A program made the position numbers and the translations under genes. This document shows, piece after piece, positions 15,466-23,198 of a stretch of 64,000 bases of DNA (the first letter of the stretch is position 1; each line of letters begins with the position of its first letter). The stretch spans positions 186,001 to 250,000 of the forward strand of contig JBCCUL010000004.1 of the NCBI GenBank assembly GCA_039197065.1, read 5' to 3'. The stretch is from JANQPX01 sp039197065. Lineage in GTDB: Bacteria > Pseudomonadota > Alphaproteobacteria > Geminicoccales > Geminicoccaceae. The notes beneath the pieces were generated by a model, which searched no databases, was not told the DNA's origin, and saw only the letters and a program-made list of their open reading frames with translations.

Positions 15466-16098
15466 CTAGGAGCAATGCAGTATGACGGTCTCGGCAAACA
15501 GCTCGCCAAGTCCGTCACCGCCTGATTCGTTCTGATCAAGGGCAGCAGCCAAGGACACCTGTTCGAAGGTCGGGTTGGGCTGGCGGATGTTACCCCGACA
15601 GCGATCGCTGCCTTCGCCATCGAAGGTGATGACATCGCCTTTGAGATGGATCATCTCGATATAGTAGGTCGGATCGTAGATGGAAAAGCTGACGGCCTGC
15701 GATCTCGGATCGATCGGTTCAATGAGCGGCACCTCGAATTGCATCCACATGCGGCCGTCGCGAAGACCGCCTGAATAACGTGACACCTCGCCGAACTCGA
15801 CAGCGACGCCATCGGCTTTCACCACGGTGAAGTAGTCATAATCGATCAGATTGTTGAGATTGCGCTCGGCAATCGAGTCCCAGACATCGTCCGGGATCTG
15901 CTCGCTGAGATCGACCTCATCGGCGATCGCCACCGTGTAATAGTCGTCAAAAATCCAGTCGAGCTGCAGCGCATGCATTCTGCCGGCCTCATCGAGCAGC
16001 ACCTTGCTGCGCAGATCGATCCAGGCATGGGGATGGGCAAGGGCAGGGGCACTCATCGAAAAGATCAGGATTGCCAGCACCAAAAGTCTCGAAATCAT
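15466..16098 (-). CDS. DUF1007 family periplasmic protein
   Basis: 210 residues with a clear signal peptide (MISRLLVLAILIFSMSAPALA) followed directly by HPHAWIDLRSKV, the conserved start of mature DUF1007 proteins and a likely metal-binding site. Two Cys lie near the C-terminus. DUF1007 proteins usually stand beside NicO transporters, as here, and probably present metal in the periplasm; the biochemical role is not established. ATG at 16098, divergent from the ABC ATPase gene at 16228 across a 129-bp region that must contain both promoters. Confidence 0.85.
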   Translation of the reverse strand: MISRLLVLAILIFSMSAPALAHPHAWIDLRSKVLLDEAGRMHALQLDWIFDDYYTVAIADEVDLSEQIPDDVWDSIAERNLNNLIDYDYFTVVKADGVAVEFGEVSRYSGGLRDGRMWMQFEVPLIEPIDPRSQAVSFSIYDPTYYIEMIHLKGDVITFDGEGSDRCRGNIRQPNPTFEQVSLAAALDQNESGGDGLGELFAETVILHCS

Positions 16099-16227
16099 GA
16101 GCCGTTTCCTGAAGGTTGGTCAGCGAATGGACGAGGCGATGATGGAACAGGCTTTTGCCGACATGCCCATTGGCCATAAATTTGGCGTAAGATCGAGCAT
16201 GCGCAATAGTCATAACCAAAGAACCCC

Positions 16228-16887
16228 ATGGTCGACAATCACCCATCCGTTCTGACGATCGACAATCTGGCGCAGCACTTCGGAGAACGCACCGTGCTAC
16301 GCCTGCCGACGTGGTCCGTGCCGAGCGCCCAGCATAGCCTGGTGCTCGGCGCATCGGGTTCCGGCAAGAGCACCCTCCTTCACCTGATCGCAGGCCTGCT
16401 CAACCCGAGCGAGGAAACCATCAGCGTAAACGGCCAGGCACTGTCCGAAATTCCCGATCAACAGCGGGACGCGTTTCGCGGCCGGCATCTCGGGGTGATC
16501 TTGCAAAATCTGCATCTGATCCCGGCGCTCAGCCTCCGGGATAATCTCCGCCTGGCCCAGTCGCTGTCGGGACGCCGGCCTGAGCCGGACCGGGCCGAAC
16601 AGCTTCTAGAAGAGCTCGGCCTTGGGCCGCTCATGATGCGAAAACCGGCAGCGATCAGCCATGGCGAACGCCAGCGGGCAGCGATCGCGCGAGCCCTGAT
16701 CAACCGGCCCAGCCTGCTGCTGGCGGACGAGCCGACATCCGCCCTGGACGACGACAACGCGCGAAACGTCATCGACCTCCTGATGCAGCAGGCAACGCAG
16801 TCCGGCGTGACCTTGATCGTCGCGACCCACGACCAGCGCATTACCGGTCATTTCGACCATCGGCTGACGCTGGAGACGGCCGCATGA
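16228..16887 (+). CDS. ABC transporter ATP-binding protein, MacB/LolD-like (module 1)
   Basis: 219 residues with all ATPase motifs: Walker A GASGSGKST (~47-55), Q-loop ILQNLHLIPALS, signature ISHGERQ (a divergent LSGGQ), Walker B LLLADEPT and the H-loop ATHD. Such ATPases power FtsX/MacB-type permeases. The stop overlaps the permease start by 4 bp. A paralogous ATPase-permease pair lies at 19533-21553. With DUF3299 and ZrgA-like partners, this fits the Vibrio cholerae ZrgABCDE type of zinc uptake locus rather than lipoprotein release or drug export. Specificity is inferred from neighbours. Confidence 0.87.
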   Translation: MVDNHPSVLTIDNLAQHFGERTVLRLPTWSVPSAQHSLVLGASGSGKSTLLHLIAGLLNPSEETISVNGQALSEIPDQQRDAFRGRHLGVILQNLHLIPALSLRDNLRLAQSLSGRRPEPDRAEQLLEELGLGPLMMRKPAAISHGERQRAAIARALINRPSLLLADEPTSALDDDNARNVIDLLMQQATQSGVTLIVATHDQRITGHFDHRLTLETAA

Positions 16888-18068
16888 GCCTTCTCGGCCT
16901 CAGCCTCGCCTATCTTCGGGACCGGCTGCTCGGCACCTGCCTGAACCTTCTCCTTCTGGCGCTTGGCGTCGGCATGATCGTGCTCCTCTTGCTGTTCGGC
17001 GCTAAGCTCGAGGAGCGGCTGACGCGGGATTCCGCCGGGATCGATCTGGTGATCGGCGCCAAGGGCAGCCCGCTGCAGCTGATCCTTTCCAGCATCTATC
17101 ATCTCGATATTCCGACGGGGAACATCCCCATCGCCGAGCTCGATCGCTGGCGTCGTCACGAGCTGGTGGAGGCGGTGCTTCCGCTGGCGCTCGGCGACAG
17201 TCTCGGCGGCTTTCGCATCGTCGGCACCGAAACGGTTTATGCCGAGCACTATGATGCGCTTCCGACCAAGGGTGCGCTCTGGCAAGCGCCGTTCGAAGCG
17301 GTGCTCGGCAGCGACGTCGCGGCGAAGACGGGGCTTGATGTCGGTGATCGGTTCTTCGGCAATCACGGCCTTGCGCCGGGTGGGCCCGCTCACAGCGATA
17401 ACGCTTATCAGGTGGTCGGCCTGTTGGCGCCCACCGCCGGCGTCCTCGATCGGTTGGTCCTGACCGGCGTCGAGAGCGTCTGGGCTTCCCATGGCATCGA
17501 GCCGACATCCGCCGAGCGCCAGCAGACGGTGACCGCCCTGTTGCTGCGCCACCGATCGCCGATCGCCGCGGTACAGCTGCCGCCGCTTGTGAATCAGACC
17601 GCTGGCCTTCAGGCAGCCTCGCCCGCCTTGGAAATGGCAAGGCTCGTCTCGATGATCGGGATCGGCACCGACGCCGTCAGCGGTTTCAGCCTGCTGCTCA
17701 TGGCGACGGCCGGGCTCAGCGTCTTCATCGGGCTCGCCAGTGCGCTGCAACAGAGGCGCTATGACCTCGCCGTCATGCGGGTCATGGGAGCCTCGCCGCG
17801 CATGCTGCTCGCGCAGCTCCTGCTGGAAGGCCTGCTCCTGGCGCTCGGCGGCGCGCTCCTCGGCCTGCTGCTCGGTCATGCCACGGCGAGCCTGCTGGCC
17901 GCCAGTTTTCCAGGCCTCGAAACGCTTGGCCTGTCCGGTCGAAGCTTTGTCTTCGAGGAGATCTATGTCATCGGCCTCGCCCTTCTCGTCGGCCTGATCG
18001 CGGCACTGATACCGGCGATACAGGCCTACCGCACCGACATCGCTCTGATACTGGCGTCGGGCCGCTGA
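16884..18068 (+). CDS. FtsX/MacB-type ABC permease (module 1)
   Basis: 394 residues. One N-terminal helix (LLLLALGVGMIVLLLLFGAKL) precedes a large periplasmic domain (~45-265, GIDLVIGAKGSPLQLILSSI, LGDSLGGFRIVGTE), and three C-terminal helices carry the FtsX segment (RRYDLAVMRVMGASPRMLLA). This is the MacB_PCD plus FtsX layout. The periplasmic part is recognisably homologous to the module 2 permease (both have DLIIGA/DLVIGA and PLxLGDSxxGFR). Translationally coupled to the ATPase gene and followed 26 bp later by DUF3299. Confidence 0.87.
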   Translation: MSLLGLSLAYLRDRLLGTCLNLLLLALGVGMIVLLLLFGAKLEERLTRDSAGIDLVIGAKGSPLQLILSSIYHLDIPTGNIPIAELDRWRRHELVEAVLPLALGDSLGGFRIVGTETVYAEHYDALPTKGALWQAPFEAVLGSDVAAKTGLDVGDRFFGNHGLAPGGPAHSDNAYQVVGLLAPTAGVLDRLVLTGVESVWASHGIEPTSAERQQTVTALLLRHRSPIAAVQLPPLVNQTAGLQAASPALEMARLVSMIGIGTDAVSGFSLLLMATAGLSVFIGLASALQQRRYDLAVMRVMGASPRMLLAQLLLEGLLLALGGALLGLLLGHATASLLAASFPGLETLGLSGRSFVFEEIYVIGLALLVGLIAALIPAIQAYRTDIALILASGR

Positions 18069-18093
18069 TCGATTAAGATCAACAAAGGAATGA

Positions 18094-18709
18094 ATGACGT
18101 CAGGGAGGCCGCGTTCAATGAGCGGGATGATGGATCGAACGCCCGGCAACAGCCTGGTCGCCGCGGCGATGGCGCTTTTGCTGACCGCCATGTCGTCGAC
18201 ACTCGCCGCCGAGACGCCGGCGAACGAGGCGGAGCCCATCGATCCCAAGGACATCCCCTCGGTACACAAAACCTTCTATCAGGTGCCCGAGGACACGGTG
18301 AGCTGGGACGTGCTCGGCGCCATGGATATCGAGGTCGAGGTCATCGCACCGCTTAAGACCCAGATGACCAAGAGCTTTACCGAGGAGGTGAAGGCGCTCG
18401 ACGACCAGCCCGTGCAGATCATGGGCTTTCTCTACCCGCTCAAAGGCGGCATCGCGCATGAAGAGTTTCTCCTGACCGCCTGGCCGCCGAGCTGTCCCTT
18501 CTGCCGGGCCGACGCTGATGGTGGATGTTCAGGCGGCGGAGCCGGTGGAATTCAGCGAGGGCGCTATTCTCATGTCCGGAACATTCGACCTGCTCGAAAA
18601 CGACCCATCGGGCCTTTACTACCGTCTTGAGCAAGCGACGCTGGTGCAGCGCTTCGACGACATTCGCTGGACCGGCCAGGGCCTGGACGATTCAGGCCTG
18701 CCGCGATAG
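18094..18709 (+). pseudogene. DUF3299 family secreted protein, frameshifted
   Basis: Reading from ATG 18094 gives a signal-peptide-like N-terminus (AAAMALLLTAMSSTLAAE) and DUF3299 sequence VQIMGFLYPLKGGIAHEEFLLTAWPPSCPFC up to about 18504, then a Gly-rich nonsense tail to 18630. The family sequence continues one base on, from about 18506 (GPTLMVDVQAAEPVEFSE ... ILMSGTFDLLEN), to the stop at 18709. Skipping one C near 18505 restores CPFC-GPTLMVDVQ. This is a frameshift mutation, a sequencing error or, less likely, programmed slippage at the short CCGGG run. Intact, the protein would be a periplasmic partner of ABC module 1. A full DUF3299 gene at 21568 could compensate. Confidence 0.75.
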
Positions 18710-18801
18710 GCCCGCCCCGTCATTTCCTCCAGATGATCACGCCTATCGACAAGAACGCGGAAAGATCTGAAGGCAGCTTATCTCCTTGCGAGAAAGCGTG
18801 A

Positions 18802-18816
18802 TGTTATACTATAGCG
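18802..18816. promoter_or_regulatory. Possible Zur box upstream of the ZrgA-like gene
   Basis: TGTTATACTATAGCG is an imperfect palindrome (TGTTATA-C-TATAGCG, 5 of 7 positions pair) resembling the TGTTATA-N-TATAACA core of alphaproteobacterial Zur sites. It lies 34 bp before the ATG at 18850. Consistent with zinc-repressed expression, but judged by eye only. Confidence 0.4.
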
Positions 18817-18849
18817 ATTTGCAGATCATCGACTTACGGAGACGCCGCC

Positions 18850-19536
18850 ATGAAAAAAGAACTTGGGATCGCCGCTTCTTTACTGTCGCTTTGTGCTGCG
18901 CCGGCCCTGGCCGGCAGCGAAAAGCGAGAGCTTGGCGCCCATGAGCATGGCCATAGCGCGCTCAACATCGCGATCGAGGGCGACCGCATCGAGATGGAAC
19001 TGATCGCACCCGGCGCCGACATCGTCGGCTTTGAGCATGAGGCAAAATCCGATGAGGACATGGCCGCCGTGGAACAGGCGAAAGCGACGCTTGGCGAACC
19101 CTTGTCGCTGTTCGGCTTTTCCGCCGATGCCGGCTGTTCCGTCGAGAGCGCTTCGGTCGAGATCGAGGCCGAAGAGCATCATGACCACCATGGCGACGAG
19201 GCCCACGCTCACGATGAGCATGAGCATGAGCATGAGCATGGTGGCGAGGCCCACGCCCACGCTGAAGACAAGCATGACCACGATCACGACGAGCATGCCG
19301 AGCATGATCATGATGAGCACGACCATGGCGATGAGGCGGCGCATAACGAATTTCATGCCGCCTATTCCTTGACCTGCGGCGCGCCCGATGGCTTGGATAG
19401 CCTCGACCTCGCCGCCTTCTTCGACAGCTTTGCCGGCGCCGAAGAGGTCGAGGTCACGGTGATCAGCGACAAAGGGCAGTCCAGCTACGAGGTGGAGCGG
19501 GTTGCAACGGCTGTGGATCTTCAGGGGATAATGTGA
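18850..19536 (+). CDS. DUF2796/ZrgA-like His-rich periplasmic metal-binding protein
   Basis: 228 residues, ATG at 18850. Signal peptide (MKKELGIAASLLSLCAAPALAG), then the DUF2796 opening RELGAHEHGHSALNIAIEGD and IEMELIAPGADIVGFEH. Residues ~110-172 are a His/Asp/Glu block (HDHHGDEAHAHDEHEHEHEH and similar). ZrgA of V. cholerae is the periplasmic zinc-binding component of ZrgABCDE; this protein has the same domain plus a stronger His-rich insert. The stop overlaps the ATPase start by 4 bp, so it heads module 2: zrgA-like, ATPase, permease, DUF3299. It probably captures Zn in the periplasm. Confidence 0.85.
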   Translation: MKKELGIAASLLSLCAAPALAGSEKRELGAHEHGHSALNIAIEGDRIEMELIAPGADIVGFEHEAKSDEDMAAVEQAKATLGEPLSLFGFSADAGCSVESASVEIEAEEHHDHHGDEAHAHDEHEHEHEHGGEAHAHAEDKHDHDHDEHAEHDHDEHDHGDEAAHNEFHAAYSLTCGAPDGLDSLDLAAFFDSFAGAEEVEVTVISDKGQSSYEVERVATAVDLQGIM

Positions 19537-20297
19537 GCGGCGACGCGGTCGCAGCGAAAACGTTAAGCGGCTCTGATGCGGCGGAAGTTGTTGACGTCGT
19601 CCGGATGGACGGCGTCCGTTTCCGTTGGCCGGGACGCGAGAGCTTCTCGCTCGCCATCAAGGCGTTTCATGTCGCCCGTTCGGAAAAAATCCTCCTGATC
19701 GGCCCGAGCGGCAGCGGCAAGTCGACCCTGCTCAGCCTCCTTTGCGGCATCGTCACCCCGGATGACGGCCGGATCAGCGTCCTCGACACCGATCTCAAAG
19801 CCCTCGATGCCTCAGCCAGGGATCGCTTCAGGGTCGAGCATTTCGGCATCATCTTTCAGATGTTCAATCTGCTCCCCTATCTCTCGGTGATCGACAATGT
19901 GCTGCTGCCTCTGTCCTTCTCCAAGACGCGCCGCCAGCGGGCGTCGGAAGGCACATCGTCGACAACCGCCGAGGCGCACCGCCTCCTGGGACGGTTGGGA
20001 CTGGATGCGGATCTGTTCGCCGCACGCTCGGCGGCACGCCTGAGCGTCGGTCAGCAGCAGCGGGTCGCGGCGGCGAGAGCGCTGATCGGCCGCCCGGAAA
20101 TCCTGGTCGCCGACGAACCGACCTCGGCCCTCGATCGCAAGCACCAGCGCCATTTCCTCGAGCTGCTCTTCAGCGAAGCCGATGCGGCCGGCACCTCGGT
20201 CATCATGGTCAGCCACGACGAAACCCTCGCCCCCGAATTCGATCGCATCGTCGACCTGAGCGAGGTCCAAGTCGCCCAAGTGCTGGAAGCACCATGA
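19533..20297 (+). CDS. ABC transporter ATP-binding protein, MacB/LolD-like (module 2)
   Basis: 254 residues from GTG 19533, overlapping the ZrgA-like stop. Walker A GPSGSGKST (~58-66), Q-loop IIFQMFNLLPYLSVIDNV, signature LSVGQQQR, Walker B ILVADEPT and H-loop VSHD are present. It is longer than the module 1 ATPase because of a ~20-residue N-terminal extension and a basic linker (KTRRQRASEGTSSTTAEA) before the signature. Coupled to the permease at 20294 by a 4-bp overlap. Predicted motor of the zinc-type importer. Confidence 0.88.
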   Translation: MSGDAVAAKTLSGSDAAEVVDVVRMDGVRFRWPGRESFSLAIKAFHVARSEKILLIGPSGSGKSTLLSLLCGIVTPDDGRISVLDTDLKALDASARDRFRVEHFGIIFQMFNLLPYLSVIDNVLLPLSFSKTRRQRASEGTSSTTAEAHRLLGRLGLDADLFAARSAARLSVGQQQRVAAARALIGRPEILVADEPTSALDRKHQRHFLELLFSEADAAGTSVIMVSHDETLAPEFDRIVDLSEVQVAQVLEAP

Positions 20298-21553
20298 TTA
20301 TCTTGAGGCTGGCCTGGAAGAGCCTCATGAACCGCTGGGTGACGGCGGTGCTCACCGTTCTGGCGATTGCCGTCAGCGTCATGCTGCTACTCGGCGTCGA
20401 GAAGGTGCGGACGGGCGCGAAAAACAGCTTCGCCAACACCATTTCCGGCACCGACCTGATCATCGGAGCCAGGAGCGGCGATCTGCAGCTTCTGCTCTAT
20501 TCGGTCTTTCGGATCGGCAATGCCACCAACAACATGACCTATGAGAGCTATCAGGACATCGCCGCCAATGAGGCGATCGACTGGATCGTGCCGCTCTCGC
20601 TCGGGGACAGCCATCGCGGCTTTCGGGTCATGGGCACGACGACATCCTATTTCGAGCATTACCGCTATCGCCGCGACCGCGAGCTGACCTTCGCGGACGG
20701 CCAGCCCTTCGACGATCTGTTCGATGCCGTGATCGGATCGGACGTCGCCGCCACCCTCGATTATCAGCTCGGCGATCCCATCATCGTCGCCCATGGCCTG
20801 GGCGATGTCGGTTTCGCCGAACATGACGACAAACCCTTCGTGGTCGCCGGCATTCTCGACAAGACCGGCACGCCCGTCGATCGCACCGTGCATGTCAGCC
20901 TGGAAGCGATCGAGGCCATCCATGTGGACTGGCAAAGCGGCGCTCAGATCCCCGGCCAGGCGGTGTCCGCCGAAGAAGTCAGAACGATGAACCTGACGCC
21001 GAAGGCGATCACCGCCGCTTTCGTCGGCCTGAAGTCCAAGCTCTCGACCTTCAAGCTGCAGCGCGGGATCAACCAATATGCCGAAGAGCCCCTGTCCGCG
21101 ATCCTGCCGGGTGCGGCGCTGCAGCAGCTCTGGTCCCTGATCGGCACGGCGGAAACAGCGCTCGCCGCCGTCTCGATCATGGTGGTGATCACGGCGCTGC
21201 TCGGCATGGTCACCATGGTGCTCGCGACCCTGAACGAACGCCGCCGCGAGATGGCGATCCTGCGCTCGGTCGGCGCACGGCCGAGAACCGTGCTCGGCCT
21301 CCTGGTCGCCGAGGCCGGCCTGCTCGGTTTTCTCGGCGCGATCCTCGGCGTCGTTCTCCTTTATCTCGCCCTTTTGATCGTCCGCCCTCTGGTCGACGCC
21401 ACCTATGGCCTCTATCTGGATATCGACTGGCTGACGTCGAGGGAACTCTTCTACCTCCTGGCCGTTATATCCGTAGGGCTGCTGGCAGGCTTGCTGCCGG
21501 CGATCCATGCCTATCGCCTGTCGCTCGCCGATGGCATGATGGTGCGGACCTGA
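20294..21553 (+). CDS. FtsX/MacB-type ABC permease (module 2)
   Basis: 419 residues. An N-terminal helix (VTAVLTVLAIAVSVMLLLGV), a periplasmic MacB_PCD-like domain (GTDLIIGARSGDLQLLLYSV, PLSLGDSHRGFRVMGTT) and three C-terminal helices with the FtsX segment (NERRREMAILRSVGARPRTV). Closest relation in the window is the module 1 permease. ZrgB of Vibrio has this architecture. Encoded between its ATPase and the DUF3299 gene, all in one transcript by spacing. Confidence 0.88.
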   Translation: MIILRLAWKSLMNRWVTAVLTVLAIAVSVMLLLGVEKVRTGAKNSFANTISGTDLIIGARSGDLQLLLYSVFRIGNATNNMTYESYQDIAANEAIDWIVPLSLGDSHRGFRVMGTTTSYFEHYRYRRDRELTFADGQPFDDLFDAVIGSDVAATLDYQLGDPIIVAHGLGDVGFAEHDDKPFVVAGILDKTGTPVDRTVHVSLEAIEAIHVDWQSGAQIPGQAVSAEEVRTMNLTPKAITAAFVGLKSKLSTFKLQRGINQYAEEPLSAILPGAALQQLWSLIGTAETALAAVSIMVVITALLGMVTMVLATLNERRREMAILRSVGARPRTVLGLLVAEAGLLGFLGAILGVVLLYLALLIVRPLVDATYGLYLDIDWLTSRELFYLLAVISVGLLAGLLPAIHAYRLSLADGMMVRT

Positions 21554-21567
21554 GAAGGGGTGACGAG

Positions 21568-22116
21568 ATGAAGCTGCTTTGGTTGCCTTTTGCCGCCTTC
21601 GTCGCCTTGGCCACGCCGGTTTGGGCGGCCGAGGATCCGAGGCTCATCGCCTGGGATGATCTCATGCCGGAGCAGTCTAAGCCGGTGATGCCGGATGACC
21701 TGACCTTCGGCGGCAATGACGATCTTCTGGAGGACGACGAGCCCCCCGATCCCGGCCTGCGCGGCATGGTCATGCACGGCATGACGCCAATGCCCGACAT
21801 TATCGACGCGGTAAGTGTTGTCGAAGAGCTGAACGACGTGCAGGTGAAGATTGCTGGCTATGTCCTGCCGCTGGACTTCGAAGCGACCACGATCCGGGAA
21901 TTCCTCCTCGTTCCCTATGTCGGCGCCTGCATCCACGTACCGCCGCCACCGCCGAACCAGATCATCCACGTCACCAGCGAGGAGGGCGTCGAGATCGGCG
22001 GAATCTTCGAGCCGATGTGGATCACCGGCACCCTTCAGACGGCTTCGGTTTCCAACGACCTCGCGGAAATCGGCTATCAGATGACTCTGAACGCAGCCGA
22101 GCCCTACGAGTATTGA
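21568..22116 (+). CDS. DUF3299 family secreted protein (intact)
   Basis: 182 residues, ATG at 21568, 14 bp after the permease. Signal peptide (MKLLWLPFAAFVALATPVWA), then an acidic, Pro-rich stretch and the DUF3299 core VQVKIAGYVLPLDFEATTIR, EFLLVPYVGACIHVPPPPPN, with IFEPMWITGTLQT near the end. DUF3299 proteins are secreted partners in ZrgABCDE-like loci; molecular function is unknown. The CIHVPPPP segment differs from the CPFC motif of the frameshifted paralogue at 18094, so the two belong to distinct subtypes. Confidence 0.85.
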   Translation: MKLLWLPFAAFVALATPVWAAEDPRLIAWDDLMPEQSKPVMPDDLTFGGNDDLLEDDEPPDPGLRGMVMHGMTPMPDIIDAVSVVEELNDVQVKIAGYVLPLDFEATTIREFLLVPYVGACIHVPPPPPNQIIHVTSEEGVEIGGIFEPMWITGTLQTASVSNDLAEIGYQMTLNAAEPYEY

Positions 22117-22160
22117 ACGCGCCGCACGTGCAGGCTGACGTTTCTTTTTGAGCAAGGCAA

Positions 22161-22194
22161 CCTGGAAAGCCGCTAAGTTCGTCCGCTTTCCAGG
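22161..22194. terminator. Bidirectional terminator-like hairpin
   Basis: CCTGGAAAGC and GCTTTCCAGG are perfect 10-bp arms with a 14-nt loop, lying between the convergent DUF3299 and SorC genes and overlapping the last codons of SorC. Confidence 0.55.
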
Positions 22195-23171
22195 AGGCGG
22201 CCGGCGGTCACTTCGTCGGTGATCAACGTTCTCGGCTTCAACGACCGCAAGGCAGCCAGCATGATGCCGATCTTTTCGCCGCCACCGGAAAGCAGCACCT
22301 TGTTGGGAATGCGCGCCAGCCGGTCCATGGGCATGGCGATCGAGCGCGCATTGACGGGGTGATCGATCAGCTCGCCCCGCTCGTCCAGGAAGTTGTAGAG
22401 CACGTCGCCGACGGCACCGGCCTCGATCATCGATTGGCGTTCGGCCTCCGAGACATGGCCGACACGATAGGATGTGGTGAGCGAAGAGATGCCGCCGCAG
22501 GAGAGAAGCGCCACGTCGCAGCTCTCCGCCATGTTCAGGATCTGCTCGAGCCCGCAATGCTCCAAAAGGGCGTGTTTGGTCTGCGCCGAGTCGACGATCG
22601 CCGGCGCTGGGATCAAAAACCCCTCGGCATTGAAGAGCTCGGCGAACTGCCAGGCGAACTCGGCCGGGTTGAAGCGGCGCGCCTGGGCGATGCCGCCAAG
22701 CAGCGAGACGACGCGCACGCCGTCCAGCGCCCGGCCTTCGACGAAGGGCAATGTCGCATGCAGCGTGCGGCCCCAGCCGACGCCGACGGTGAGATTCGAG
22801 GTCATGAGACCGGAGACAAAGGCACCCGCCGCCGAGGCGATCGCGCGGGTGGGATCGCCGGTCCCGTCACTGAATGGCGCTACGATCGCCTCCGCCAATC
22901 CGAACGCTTCCTCAAGCTCGCGCTGCAGCGTGATCAGCGGTGCGATGTCGGATTTGATGCGGACGATCACCTCGCCACGCGCGCGGGCTTCGGAGAGCAG
23001 CCGGGTGATCATGATCCGGTTCACGCCAAGCTTCTTAGCGACGTCCGACTGTGTCAGTCCCTCGACGTAGTAGAGCCAGGCGGCGCGGATGCGCAGCTGA
23101 TGATGCGGATCGCGCACGGCATGACCGCTGGTATCGGCTTCGATAATCGTCTCTTTCGAAATCGCGCACAT
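22173..23171 (-). CDS. SorC/DeoR-type sugar-binding transcriptional regulator
   Basis: 332 residues from ATG 23171 (a TTG at 23183 is also open). The N-terminal HTH reads AAWLYYVEGLTQSDVAKKLG and NRIMITRLLSEARARGEV. Residues ~75-330 form the sugar-phosphate isomerase-like effector domain (VGWGRTLHATLPFV, LLGGIAQARRFNPAEFAWQ, PNKVLLSGGGEKIGIMLAAL). SorC proteins are activated or released by phosphorylated sugars or polyols. It is the last gene of a leftward run with the aco-like genes and the SAF oxidoreductase and probably controls that operon and the divergent sugar importer. The pfkB-type kinase at 32637 could make its effector. Confidence 0.88.
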   Translation of the reverse strand: MCAISKETIIEADTSGHAVRDPHHQLRIRAAWLYYVEGLTQSDVAKKLGVNRIMITRLLSEARARGEVIVRIKSDIAPLITLQRELEEAFGLAEAIVAPFSDGTGDPTRAIASAAGAFVSGLMTSNLTVGVGWGRTLHATLPFVEGRALDGVRVVSLLGGIAQARRFNPAEFAWQFAELFNAEGFLIPAPAIVDSAQTKHALLEHCGLEQILNMAESCDVALLSCGGISSLTTSYRVGHVSEAERQSMIEAGAVGDVLYNFLDERGELIDHPVNARSIAMPMDRLARIPNKVLLSGGGEKIGIMLAALRSLKPRTLITDEVTAGRLLESGRT

Positions 23172-23198
23172 GACAGGTTCCAACAGCTTGTCACGTCA

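Noticed and set aside
16202..16216. CGCAATAGTCATAAC as a Zur site between DUF1007 and ABC module 1
   Set aside because: Only loosely similar to the 18802 site and needs an extra base between half-sites.
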